A stretch of DNA of 64,000 nucleotides from Riptortus pedestris (Eukaryota; Arthropoda; Insecta; Hemiptera; Alydidae), in NCBI GenBank assembly GCA_019009955.1, contig CM032233.1, forward strand, positions 95,768,001-95,832,000, read 5' to 3'. The notes under the pieces were generated by a model, which was given only the letters and a program-made list of their open reading frames with translations, was not told the origin of the DNA and made no database searches. Positions 1 through 11,632 of the stretch are shown here, in pieces. Each line of letters starts with the position of its first letter. Positions within the stretch are counted from its first letter, which is position 1. The position numbers and the translations under genes were made by a program.

Positions 1-590
<590 letters not shown>

Positions 591-922
591 AAATAGATTT
601 TCTTATTGTATCCCTCTTATTACTTGAATTAGGTATGAAATATCTAGATAGATTTAGTATAGAAAATATATATATCGCTTGCCCCCACTCTCTCAAATTC
701 AGTAAATAATAAATTTGATGTTAATCGAGTTTTCATGATTCTAATATTTATTCCTAAAGCCTACTCTTAAAATTCCATTATAGAGCCTTATACTATTATA
801 TTATTTTATAAATCGCAGTATAGTTTAATGGGGAGTCGCTGATGTTGAATGACTGGCGCACTCAATTACCAGTCCAGGGGAGTAGGGTACAAGTTCAGGA
901 ATTATACACTACATTTTAGTTA
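591..922. other. unassigned interval
   Basis: No coding signal. The phrase AGTCGCTGAT occurs at about 835 and again just beyond the SINE at about 1166, so the SINE may sit inside another diverged repeat. Confidence 0.4.
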
Positions 923-1153
923 TTATTATTATTATTATTAATTAACGTCCACTTTTTGCAACTTAGGCTAATTGGGACGGGTTATCTACAGGTTACCACC
1001 CTTTTCTAGCCAGGGTGGGATTTTAGGATGTTATTTAATGAATTTCGTCACTAAATAATTTCCTTTGCCCAGGCAAGAATCGAACTCGCCACTCTAGGTT
1101 TACCATGTGAGATAAAGGTCAACGCTTTAACTCGCATGGCTAACCTGAGCCCC
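923..1153 (-). mobile_element. tRNA-derived SINE, full length, with target duplication
   Basis: On the minus strand it starts GGGGCTCAGGTTAGCCATGC, has a B-box-like GAGTTCGATTC, then a body (CCCACCCTGGCTAGAAAAG, AACCCGTCCCAATTAGCC), and ends AAAAAGTGGACGTTAAT followed by (TAA)n. Flanks carry a perfect 12-bp direct repeat, ACATTTTAGTTA, at 911-922 and 1154-1165. That is the mark of LINE-driven target-primed insertion. The tRNA-like head is inferred from the B box and the position of the A-box-like TTAGCCATGCGAG. Other copies lie at 1651-1745, 27890-28066 and 35403-35604. Confidence 0.85.
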
Positions 1154-1369
1154 ACATTTTAGTTAGTAGTCGCTGATACGGGTCTTGAAGGTCGCTCTTT
1201 TATCCAGTGCTCTGGTGACCTCTCAGCAACGTGAATCAGTTGATGATCTAGCCTTACAACGAAGAAAAAGTCCGTCACGCAGGGGCTGCGTAAACTAAGC
1301 AGATTTCCCACGTGAAGTTTTACAATAGAGAAATCTGCCTAATAACAACGGTAGTAGTAAGAAACCTCT

Positions 1370-1434
1370 TAACCTAAAACATTATTTAGGGCGTAATAAC
1401 CCAGTAGTTTCTCGCCCCAAAAAACAGTTAACCT
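1370..1434. repeat. 65-bp insert flanked by 7-bp direct repeats
   Basis: Comparison with the otherwise matching copy at about 51661 shows an extra segment here. It is bounded by AACCTCT at 1363-1369 and 1435-1441. It contains a short inverted pair (AGGGCG ... CGCCC) and resembles a stretch near 5820 (AGGGCAATGATAGCCTAGTAG). It may be a tiny MITE-like or SINE-derived unit. Confidence 0.6.
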
Positions 1435-1650
1435 AACCTCTAAACCTATTCACGAGGGATGAATAGTTATAGAAACGGCCGCCAGAGCTCTCGGCGGAAA
1501 GACCGAACATAGCCTACTGGCGACCACACGCAGAATACAAATGCAAATATCTCGGTTAATATTCAAGATACACAATAAATGTATAGAACAATATGTATAG
1601 TAAATTTAATTTGCAATAAATTTAATTTGCAATAAATATTTAATTTGCAA

Positions 1651-1745
1651 CCCACCCCGGGCTAGAAAAGGGTGGTAACCTGTAGATAACCCGTCCCGAT
1701 TAGCCTAAGTTGCAAAAAGTGGACGTTAATAAATAATAATAATAA
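1651..1745 (+). mobile_element. 5'-truncated SINE inserted into a HINE-like copy
   Basis: Only the SINE 3' half is present: CTAGAAAAGGGTGGTAACC through AAAAAGTGGACGTTAATAA and (TAA)n. A 10-bp target duplication, TAATTTGCAA, flanks it at 1641-1650 and 1746-1755. The duplicated sequence belongs to the host element core, so the SINE is younger than the host copy. Confidence 0.88.
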
Positions 1746-1961
1746 TAATTTGCAATAAGATTTATTCTATACAATTTTTCGATCCGACGCATAATAACGG
1801 AGATATTTAGAATTTTCAAAAATCCCCCCCCTCTAACCCCCCCCCTCCTACTGGTCCGATTTCAGCCATTAACGAACTTGATCTTCCTTTTTACATAAAA
1901 CGATTAAATTCCGGGTTTGGTAACGATCAAACAAAAATTGCGACCGCTAGAGCGTTAACAG

Positions 1962-1965
<4 letters not shown>

Positions 1966-2012
<47 letters not shown>
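1966..2012. repeat. (AT)n microsatellite
   Basis: Uninterrupted AT/TA dinucleotide between the conserved GTTAACAGACAAA and AATTTTGAACGGACCTC blocks of the surrounding HINE-like copy. Confidence 0.97.
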
Positions 2013-2017
<5 letters not shown>

Positions 2018-2137
2018 GAACGGACCTCATTTTCGTCATCTCCTGGGTAGGATCGATGGACATTTGAAGAAATTTTTCGAAACTCGCATCATGAGTACAA
2101 CCTCAATAGCTGATTTCCCTTAAGGGAAATCTGCTAA

Positions 2138-2689
2138 AACGCGTCTCCCAAACAGAAAAGTAGACAAACTTAATCTCCCACCAAGTTGAGGCTTATATGT
2201 TAATTTTCATTATAACTTAATTGTTCAATCGATAGTCAAATTAATTAAATTAATCGATTTTACAAATTAATGTTCTCATTTTAAGAAAAGAAGAGAAACG
2301 ACTCCTGAAGAGGGGGTTTATAGGTCAAATACGTGTAACACAATTTTGAAATAAGTATCCGTGGGGAAAAAAGAGTGGTCTGCCACTAAACTATGAAGAA
2401 TATTTGATCCAGATTACTTTTATAGCAAACGGTCTATCTGTATAAAAATATATTGCTTTCAATGAATTTGTTTTTTATGCACTACAAGTTTCGTGTCTCT
2501 TCGGCACCTCTTCAGGGGCTTAAAATTTAGGTCCCACGGCTACCATGGCTTAATATTTATTAGTCTATGTATTTGTTTACACACCTAGCTACCGGTCTCT
2601 GATGCCGAAGATGTTTTGTACGTGTGCTAACTATTCCAATTTCATTTCTGGCACTCTGTTTCGGTAAGCTCTTTAAGGTGGCACAGGTT
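2138..2689. other. unassigned interval
   Basis: AT-rich sequence without an open frame of note or recognised repeat. Nothing can be called. Confidence 0.4.
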
Positions 2690-4400
2690 TCTCATCATTT
2701 ATAAAGCTTGTCACCCTTTAATACATTTGCAAGTCAATAAATTAAACAACGTATGTTTTATATTTAGAGTTTTATAAAGGTTCTTAACTCAATTAATTTA
2801 TTTTATATAATTATTAGTTTGATAGATTTTATAAAATGTATTCATGGAATTTGAATACTTTTATATTGAATGTATTATATAAGTGCAAACGCTATTTTAT
2901 AATAAATAAAGAACTTAATTGACATAATATTAGTAAACTTTTTATAGAAAACAAAACTATTCCTAGGACGTATCATATTATGTTATGTTAACATATAATG
3001 GATTTTTTTTTTAATTTCAAGTACATTTCATCTCATATTATTTCATTTCATTACAACAGGTGTGGGTAACCGTTGTCATGTTGTGGGCCAAACTTTAGTG
3101 TGCAAATACGTTCGCGGGACGCTTTTAAAAATAGTTCTTTTTAAAGTAGTGTTCATAATTTTTAACGATACATTTGAGACATGAAATTATAACGACAACG
3201 TAATTATAATACAATCTATTAAAATAACAAAATGAAATGAAAAAAGTAGGTACAACATGGCACAATCAATGAGTTGGAATTTAGGAAACTAATTCATCGA
3301 TGTTTGGATTAATTCCACTGATACAAAGACGAAAAGAATTTTCCAAATTATCGTCAGTCAGCCTTGTTCGATGTTTTGATTTATTAACTTCCATCAATGA
3401 AAAGAACTTTTCGCATTTATAAGTACTGCAAAACTCACAAATCACTCCTCATCTTCCTCATTTGGAGTTAGTAGTGTAATATTTTTTGTTTGATTGAGTT
3501 TTTCAAAATGTCTCGCTGGCCGGATCAAACCTTACGGCAGGCCGTGGTTTGCCCACATATGCATCACAACATAACTTATGTTCAACCAGCTCTCGATAAA
3601 TGTGTTGGATTATAAGTAAATATCTTAAGAAATGCCTTCTTAAATACTAATATTCTCCATATATTAAGTAAGTGATAATTGAGAAAATATGACAAAAGAA
3701 CATTCAATTAAATCTATACTAATATCCAAACTGGTGAAACTAGAAATTGAAAGAGCCGCTGAAGAAGAATTGATATACACAGTATTCGTTATTAAAAAGG
3801 GCTTGTAGAAATGTAAAATCTTCAATGAATGATGATATGTAAAAGGTAGGCCAAAGGTGATCTTAAAAGTTCCGACGATGAAAAATGTGATCAATCTTTA
3901 TAACCAAGGCATATTGAAAAGTTGATATCGGACGCTGAGTAGGACCTGAAGCGTAAAAAGTTTATCTCTTGCACTTCCCGAAAGAAAAGGGCTAATCAAA
4001 GAGGTAGGTTTATCCACAACTGAATAATCTGATATTTGTCAGAAAGGTTTATAAAGTCAGTGGTTTAGGAACATATTAAAAGAATCAACTGCGAAACAAT
4101 GTTTGAAAACGAGAAAGTACAGGCCATGTTTTCGTCAAATGTAAAACCCACAAAGATAGTTGAAAGTGATAAATAATTAATAAATAGAATTATTTAATAA
4201 AATATATTCATGGAATTTGAGATAATTTAATAACGAATGTATTATATAAGTATAAATACTATCAATAATATGTAAAGAACTTAATTGGCATGCTTTTAGT
4301 AAATGTTTTTAGAACAAAGATAGTTGACCTATCCTACTATGTTATGTTAACGATTAATGGAAATAAATACTTTTCATCTCAATTTATTTTTCCAGCAGAA
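2690..4400 (+). repeat. long diverged repeat, partner of the inverted copy at 5865-6800
   Basis: From about 2690 the sequence (ATAAAGCTTGTCACC, TTTATAAAATGTATTCATGG, TTATGTTATGTTAACATATA) matches the reverse complement of 6420-6800. The stretch about 3590-4080 (ATACTAATATCCAAACTGG, GAAATTGAAAGAGCCGCTGA) matches the reverse complement of about 5930-6400. The 2835-3055 block recurs directly at about 4195-4395, flanking the inner part like a direct terminal repeat. Short peptide traces such as KLVKLEIERAAEEE hint at former coding sequence, but no family is recognised. Confidence 0.6.
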
Positions 4401-5139
4401 TATATTACAATTATTTTGGAAATGTATAGTAATTTACAAAATGCTTAATATACCAGTAGCACTACAAACTATAATATTCTTCTATATAAACATTTGAAAT
4501 AAGATTTTTTATAAAAATATGTAATGAAATTTGTTATTAATATTAATAGATAAAAAGGACTGCAATATTAATAATGTTGTCATTAAAGATAAATAAAGTA
4601 ATTGGAAAAGCTAATTGGATTTATATATTGAACTCTGAACAAAAGGAGTCTGCGATATCTCCCAATGGTCTTCAAATATTTATACAAGTTATGATAATCT
4701 CTTCCTGATGGTAATTACTTGACAACTGCAGGAAGGCGGAAGTCCCCGAGAATGGGACAAACAGCGAGAAAGCGATAGGTGTCTTCAGGTTTCTGGAGGT
4801 TCCACAGTCAGCAATTTGTGGAGTCATCCCTAATCCAAGGTTTCATATTCTAGCTGAAAGTTTTTATACTTTCTTTTGGTTCCGGTTTTTTTATTGATGT
4901 TTTTATGGAATAAATTAGCCTACAGTTCGCTTTCAATCATGTTATCTGTTTTAGTGGATTTTACATTTGACATAAACATCGCCAGTACAGTAAACGTACA
5001 ACAAACACTCGACTCCAGAAAAATTCCTAATATGCACCGACTCGTTGAGTGCCCTATTGAGTATTAGTGATGTATTTGCAAACAATCCAATAGTACAAAA
5101 AAAATAGATAATTATATACAAATGCGACGAGAGTTAAAA
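4401..5139. other. unassigned interval
   Basis: AT-rich with a GC-richer patch near 4730-4810. A 63-codon plus-strand frame at 4876-5067 has no recognisable motif and is probably chance. Confidence 0.35.
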
Positions 5140-5640
5140 AGGGTCGTCTACTTCATGTGGATCCCAAGCCACCTAGGAATAGTTTGGAAATGAATAAACA
5201 GATGTAGCAGCCAGAGAAGCCCGCCAACTCGACTCCATCACCCCAACAAAAATTACATCTACAGAGCTATATCAACCACTTAAAGAAGATATTGATTAAA
5301 ACTGGCAACAAATGTGGAACGAAACCCAGAAAAATAAACTAAAAACTATTAAAACCTCCATCCGTCCATGGAAATATTCGACAAGAGCTAACAGAAGAGA
5401 TGAAGTCTTAATAGGAACACACCCCGAATAGGGCACACAAGATTTACGCATGGTTATCTTATGACAAAAGATCAACCCCCGATGTGTGGGAAGCGTAACA
5501 CAGACTTGACTATCTACTACATATTAATGGAATGCCGTACGTATACAAACGAATGCAATATTTGCAATAATATAGCATGGCTGTTGGAGATGACCCCAAA
5601 GAGCTAGATAAATTGTTTAATTTTGTGAAAATTACAAATT
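5140..5640 (+). pseudogene. non-LTR retrotransposon ORF2 3' end (RNase H + CCHC-like tail), degraded
   Basis: In shifting plus-strand frames one reads YFMWIPSHLGI, then GNE (stop) TDVAAREARQLDS. This is the RNase H C-terminal signature of I-group ORF2 proteins (W-I-P-x-H-x-G-I ... G-N-E-x-x-D). About 80 residues later comes RIGHTRFTHGYLMTKDQPPMC and DLTIYYILMEC, the usual R-x-G-H-T-R-x-T-H plus zinc-knuckle tail. The second Cys of the CxxC pair and the His are lost (CGKR, YYIL). Several stops and frameshifts make it dead. The RT domain upstream is absent, consistent with 5' truncation. Related tails occur at 18484-18970, 32960-33361 and 49640-50260. Confidence 0.75.
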
Positions 5641-5864
5641 TGTATAAATAAATTTAAATTACAAATTTTTCGTATCCTCGTTCATATTGTAAAATTTTAA
5701 ATGGCGATATGGATGAGCATATAATTACAATACAAATTTACAAAAATTACAATATTGACAATTTACATAAACACAGTTCACTCTCAAATGCAGGTACTTA
5801 ACCAAAACGTTATAGATATTACAGGGCAATGATAGCCTAGTAGTTCTTCGCCCTAAAACCTTAT

Positions 5865-6640
5865 GAAAAAAACAAAAACAAACATCGCCAGTACTTTCAC
5901 GTTTTTAAGCATTTTTTCAGGGTGGCTCTTTTAATATGTCCCTAATCCACTGACTATACAAACTCTAGTTTTCAGATTATTCAGTTGTGAATAAACCTGC
6001 TCCTTTTACTAACCCCATTTCCTTCCGAAAGTCCAAGAGATGAACTTTCTAAACTTGAGGGGGTTCTCAGCGTCTAATAACATCTGTTCAATATGACTGT
6101 CGATCGTAAAGATTGATCACATTTTTCATAGTCAGAACCTTCGAGATCACCTTTGACTTGCCCTTTACGTGTCTTCATTCATTAAAGATTTTGTTTTTCT
6201 ACTAGCCTGTTTTAATTATGTCTACTTTCGGTTCTTCTTCAGCGGCTCTTTCAATTTCTAGTTACGCCAGTTTGGATATTAGTATAAATTTAACTGAATG
6301 TTCCCTAGTCATATTGTTATTTTCTGAATTATCACTTACTTAATACTTGGAGGATATTAGTATTTAAAAAGGCATTTCTTAAAATATTTTCTTAACTCAT
6401 TTATCAAGAGCTGGCTGCCGTAAAATGAAATGATATGAGATGAATGTATTTGAAATTAAATTAAATGTACTTATTTCCATTAACTGTTAACATAACATAA
6501 TAGGATACGTCAAATATTTTTGTTTTCTAGAAAACTTTTACAAATATTATGTCCACTAATTTCTTTACATATTATTAGATTACATTTGTACATTCGTTAT
6601 AAAATTAACTCAAATTCCATGAATACATTTTATAAAACTA
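5865..6640 (-). repeat. inverted copy of the 2690-4400 repeat
   Basis: The minus strand reads the same order as the plus-strand copy: TTTTATAAAATGTATTCATGG, the TTATGTTATGTTAAC block, TTAAATACTAATATCC, then GAAATTGAAAGAGCCGCTGA and the segment ending near ATCTGAAAACTAGAG. The pair forms a large imperfect inverted repeat with the LINE trace at 5140-5640 lying between the arms. A third partial copy of the end block lies at 38100-38385 on the minus strand. Confidence 0.6.
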
Positions 6641-7441
6641 TCAATTAAAAAAATATATATATAATAAATAAATTTCGTTAACAATCATATATCACTCTAA
6701 ATATATAACATACATTTTTTTATTTCATTGAAATGCAAATTTATTAAAGGTTGACAAGCTTTATAAATTATGGTAAACTTGTCACCTTAAAGCGATAATG
6801 TACCTGATCATAAATTATTTTTTGACCAATTTTTATGACAAATTTGTCGGAGTTATATTTAGTAATTGAACATTTTTGTAAGTATTCATCTTGTGTATAA
6901 AAACATCCTTTGGACATGAAGTAATTTTATTTATTGTTAAACAAAGAATATATATGTTAATAGATTTAACATATTCGGGAAAATCCTTAATGACTCCTGA
7001 AAATGATATGCTTTTTTCGAAATATTTATGATGTATCTCTTTTTATGATTGTGAATTATACTATTCTTGAAAAACCAGTTCACGTTTGGTTTTACAAAAA
7101 ATATTGTTTGGTACATATATATTGAAGGAAAAGTCATTATTTTTGATTCCTTAAAATGAAGCCGACAGAGGTCTCGTTTTTCGGTTGAATATAAACCTTA
7201 TATGAGTTGCCCCAATTCATAACGTTAACCGACTATGGTAATACCCATAGTACATTTGTAATGTAAATTGAGTTTCCATCGGAAGATATTTCTTAATACC
7301 TTTCAATAAGCAACAAAACAATTTTATTTTCTTATTTAATTCTTCAATATGACAGAACCAGTCTTGACTTTTGTCCACAGTCAATCCTAAAAACTTTGTA
7401 ATGGAAACTGGTAAAATGTCCCAATTATTCATTGATATCAC
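6641..7441 (-). pseudogene. non-LTR retrotransposon RT C-terminal end, degraded
   Basis: Minus frames give KFLGLTVDKSQDWFCHIEEL, then KIKLFCCLLKGIKKYL and YYGYYHSRLTL. This is the thumb-side stretch of Jockey/CR1-type RTs (K-F-L-G-x-x-x-D ... W-x-x-H-I ... Y-x-x-x-x-S-x-L). After a frameshift follows KIMTFPSIYMYQTIFFVK and IHNHKKR, the usual end of that ORF (L-T-x-P-S-I-Y-I-Y-x-x-I-L-F-V). Catalytic motifs are not present. A more decayed paralogue lies at 14588-15690. Exact clade is uncertain. Confidence 0.72.
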
Positions 7442-9139
7442 TCAAGAAGAATGTTAGAAATGTTTGCTGAAGTATGGTTGCTGTTGATGGGAAACAAACT
7501 GACCAAGAAACTTCTTATTGTTTCGTTATAAAATTTTTCGCAGAAGGCGAGAGCCAACAGAAGAGTCTAGCAGGAAGTCGGAAATATTGAGCACCAATAT
7601 TTTTGCTGTAGTGGGCCGACACCCAGGCTGAACCCCTGCTGAAAAGGAATACCCGCCTCGTATAGGGTCTCCTAATCCCTCCATTCTTCGCTTCTGTAGC
7701 ACAGCGTTCGAGGTTAAAAAAAGATTTCATAGGTGGAAGTGGATGCCGGGGGTAAGCTTGACAATAAATCTGTAGATATGAAAATGGTAGGAAAGAGGGA
7801 GAGAAAGGATCGTAATAACGGACAATATTTCACGAACGTGGCACAAGAAGACTACGTCCGCGGCCTCTATTTAGCATATCAATAAAAAATACAGCGAGGG
7901 AAACAATAGGGAATTATTGAGTGCTCCTTCACGAGGGCGTATTGTTTTTCAAATGAGGTTTAAGCTACGATTACCACAACAATAGCTAGCAAGGCAAAGG
8001 GACCGCAATACTTTTGTCATAATTATAACTGATGCTCTGGAAGGGTTCCTCAGTATTTTATTCAAATTCTTTTTTACCCAGTTTTGAATTGGCAAGGATC
8101 ATGGCCTTTTCCTCTCCTACCCTGCCCTCTTCGTTACTATGTCCACTTCTTCCTTTTTCAATAGAACTTCCAAATCTCGAATTCTGCTCCCAACAGCCTC
8201 AAAATTATTTTAATTATTATTCCCTATATTTAGCGTCCCGAATATAAGTCTCACAGCTGACCTACAGAGGAGATGGCAGTTTGGTTTTAATGATTTTTTT
8301 TTCTAACAAACTTTACATACTTTTTCTATGTAATATAGTGCATTATTGTACATACTTTATATTTATATATTTCAACATAATTAGATTGGGATTTGGCTTT
8401 ATTTGAGTTTGTGATAGTTGTCTTTACACAGATTATTATCTCAAGGCAATTATGTTTTACATATAATTTGAAACTAAAATATATTCCCTAAATTCTAGGC
8501 ACCTAAGAAAAACCCCTAATCACGCCGGAGGGGCCTTTTTTTAAATTGGAATTAAGTCATTTTTTTACATAAACTAATAGCAATATTATTTATTTTCCCT
8601 AGAAACGTGAATTCATTGTCCATTCTGATAATTCAAGTTTTATAAATAAGTTATTTAAGCAAATCAATGACGAATATAAACAAGATTGGAGAGCGATGGC
8701 CGTGGGGATTCAAACAATGATGGCTTGTGATATTTATTAACACTGTTTATATCTTTATTTAAAGTTTGAAATTAGAAGTTTTGCCAAATATTAATTACAC
8801 CCATAAAATAAACGCGTATGAGTAAATTATTAAAACATCTTAAGCCATGGTTTATTCATTTATTTAAGGACTCGTAGCAGTTTCTCTCCAAGAATGATTT
8901 AACTCTTCAAGATGGCTATAAAATTTTATGTGTTGTAAAATTTGTATTACTGGTGGTAATACTATAGTACAGTGGTAACCAACTAGAACCAAAAACCATC
9001 TTTATGCTGATTCAAATTCACTTATTAATACACACATTTTCTTCTGCTGAGTGACTAACAGGCTACGATTAGAAATCTTATCCGTTCCTCCATCCATACT
9101 AAGTATCTTTAGAAAATTGAATTCAGGAAATTTGTCTTT
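7442..9139. other. unassigned interval with a GC-richer patch
   Basis: About 7520-7740 is markedly GC-richer and holds a 71-codon minus-strand frame without recognisable motif. It could be a fragment of an unknown repeat or unique DNA. The rest (8030-9130) is AT-rich and featureless. Confidence 0.35.
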
Positions 9140-10110
9140 AATGATCGTTTTATGTAAAAAGAAGGACCAAGTTCGTTAATAGCTGAAATCGGACTAGAGG
9201 GAGGGTGGGTTTAGAGGGGTTTTCGAAAATTCGAAATATCTTCGTTACTATACGTCTTATCGAAAAAATGGATAGAACCAATCTTATTGCTAATTGAATG
9301 TACTATATTGTTATTGAGTATACATTTATTCTCTATCTTCGAGATTATCTGAGATATTTGCAATTTTCAGTTTTCAGCCTTCAGCAAACCCCCACTCCTA
9401 CTCATGCAATATTAATAATAAGCTGTTATATCATGAACCACTTCATTCCAAGGTTAAATACCAAATATTGTTTTCATTGAACTTCTACTTTGTGAGATAT
9501 TTGCAAACACGTTCTGTTGATCAACCCCCCTGACACCATCTTTAGTTCTTGGATTACTAAATTTTGAGTTACTGAGATAAAAGTTATTCTGATTCATTGT
9601 GGATTACAGTACTAGATATAGTAAATACTTTTTAATAAAATTAATATATTTTTTTCCCACCTCTGCCCCCGCTGTACCTTTGGGTTTCCCCATACCAGCG
9701 GTTTCCATTTAATAAGAGATATAAAATTTTGAATAAATAAATTGGGCCAGGTAACATAGCCTAGCTCACCGAGCACGGCTAAGCATAAACGTGCAAAAAT
9801 TGGGAGATTTAGTTTAAGTCCGAAAAGTCCTAGGGGAACCCGCAGCTGCAACTCCTTTGAGTCGCAAAGATAAATAAAATGAATATGTTATATTTAGATT
9901 CAGCTCTTAGCGGTTGGCAGACCTGTTTGTTTACAATTCAGAAGTTTTCCGATGGGAGGTTATTAAAATTGACTGACAGATTTCTCATTAGCGTCGATAT
10001 TTATTCACTTACTATTCACGGTGGTGTTACCAGTATGTAAATTTATCTATTGTAAAACTTCAAATGTGAAATCTGCTTAGTTTACCGCCCCTGCTCATGA
10101 GTGATGACCC
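9140..10110 (-). mobile_element. HINE-like element lacking its 3' end, with nested retroposon
   Basis: On the minus strand it ends at the 5' head (GAAATCTGCTTAGTTTACC on the plus strand, near 10070-10100). Core blocks read on the plus strand are AAGTTCGTTAATAGCTGAAA, GGATAGAACCAATCTTATTG and CAGCAAACCCCCACTCCTAC. The (AT)n tract and terminal palindrome are absent at the low-coordinate side. A block around 9540-9640 (GGATTACAGTACTAGATATA) is shared with 17510-17600 and 38800-39400. A 225-bp insert splits it at 9648-9872. Confidence 0.7.
9648..9872 (-). mobile_element. 225-bp retroposon-like insert with target duplication
   Basis: Bounded by AATAAAATTAATAT (9634-9647) and AATAAAATGAATAT (9873-9886), 13 of 14 identical. 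Related copies at about 17470 and 39360 lack the segment. The plus-strand start ATTTTTTTCCC reads as a short poly-A tail on the minus strand, so insertion by target-primed reverse transcription is likely. The insert is GC-richer than its host and has no recognised coding content. Confidence 0.65.
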
Positions 10111-11632
10111 TAATCCTTGAAGTGATTGGTAAATCTGAATCGGAGTTTGATGGGAGAGGATTGGAGGGCTAGGCTGGGAAATTACCTCGATCCAGGGAAT
10201 AAAAAAGTTTCCCGGTGCGAGCTGGAGTAGAAGGAGAGAAGGAGAGCGGGGGGGGGGTTAAGGCGTAGAGAGGAGAGAGGAACTAAGACACACACGGCGA
10301 GGGTAGAAAAGGAGAGGGCGATTACAGCGTGGTTCAACTCGGGGCTTGAGTGTAATGAGGGGGCCTTTGTAGGTGGGGACCCGCATCCACTCAACCTCCA
10401 CTCAGCCGACCATTTGAACCGACAATTCGACAAGTTCACGTCAAATGCGGGCCAATTTACTTCTAATTGCTCTATTACAATTTTCTGTAATTAATCCCCT
10501 GAGGGCCTTTCCGGACTTCCCTTTCGCCAGGATTTAACTTTTTAAACCGAGGAAATGCCGAACTCCTTTTTCTATTCAAGGCCTGAAGAATAATGCTTCG
10601 AGGATCCGTGATTGTTGCCTAATTGAGATATTCGACTCTTGGTTTAATTCTTCATTCTTTCAAAGAGGTTACATGTAGTATACAGATCTGTGCCATACAA
10701 CCGACTGCCTCATATACCTCTCATTAATACAAGTCACGCGCTCAAACAAAAGTTTCTCAGTCACAAAAAAAAGCGTATATGTATACATATGGGTCGCAGG
10801 TGATAATCACTGGAGTCTTACGTCCCACACTAACATTCGGAACACACCTCTTTAGATTTCTTTTTCCATCCACTCTTCAGCAGCTTCAACAGTTTAAAAT
10901 CTCTCCTCCTTGAAACATACTAAAACACCAGAACTACGTCAATTTCTCAACATACCAACAATCGTCTCTTTCGTAAGAGGACGCTACAATTAATTCTATG
11001 ATGGCCTACAAAGTACCGACAACCGACTGTTCGACGACTTTCCACGACCGGTACGACCAGAGCGATGACAAGAATCGACACACCTTGCAACAAGAGTAGA
11101 CTTACTGGAATTATAGACACACAAGAGGCGACACACCTACACACAGTCTTCTAAAATACAACCCAATAATTTTAAACAGTCACAAGTCTATATCTACTAA
11201 CCCTTTCTCCTTTTGGACAACTCCTACTCTCCGACTATCTTCCGCTTTACCCTGCCTATCATTATCGACTGCGACCCTGCGTAGATCATCTTCAGCACGT
11301 CTCCTCAGACAACCACCACATAAAAACCGCCTTAAAATGATAATAAATAAATTACGGAAAAAGGCAATCCTCAGCCAACCATCCTTATCCTATTCTACAT
11401 CACAGCCCGGTATGTATGTGTATAACCCATGTATATGCGTATGAGGTACTTGTTTTTATTTTCCATGCTTGCAAGTTTTTCTATAGCATAGTTTTCTTCG
11501 CATGCTCTTCTACGTATGATTTTTCTTTTGGTCTTTCTTTTTTAGTCAATTGCAGGGAAATAATAAAAACTTTTTTTTTTATCAGAACCTTACGTCTACC
11601 ATTACCCTAAGTTTGCAGAAGGAGAAATAAAG
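10111..11632. other. unassigned, GC-richer interval
   Basis: Contains purine-rich runs (10210-10330) and a long low-structure stretch to 11600. Frames of 64-85 codons show no family motif. It looks like unique intergenic or intronic DNA, but that cannot be shown here. Confidence 0.35.

Larger units (their letters stand above)
1271..2137 (+). mobile_element. HINE-like element, complete copy with two nested inserts
   Basis: It starts TCCGTCACGCAGGGGCTGCG after an A-rich flank, with AGCAGATTTCCCACGTGAAG as type-A head. The conserved core includes AATATCTCGGTTAATATTC, TTCGATCCGACG and GCGACCGCTAGAGCGTTAAC. Then come (AT)n and the 3' block GGTAGGATCGATGGACATTT. It ends at the palindrome CTGATTTCCCTTAAGGGAAA TCTGCTAA. 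The inserts are a 65-bp unit at 1370-1434 and a truncated SINE at 1651-1745. No target duplication is apparent, as expected for rolling-circle type insertion. Confidence 0.85.

Noticed and set aside
1050..1153. A functional tRNA gene at the SINE head
   Set aside because: The B box is present, but the sequence cannot form a clean cloverleaf and is followed by the SINE body and tail.
2835..4395. An LTR retrotransposon between the 220-bp direct repeats
   Set aside because: No primer-binding site, polypurine tract or pol motifs found, and the same blocks occur in another order relative to a LINE end at 6420-7441. Kept only as an unknown repeat.
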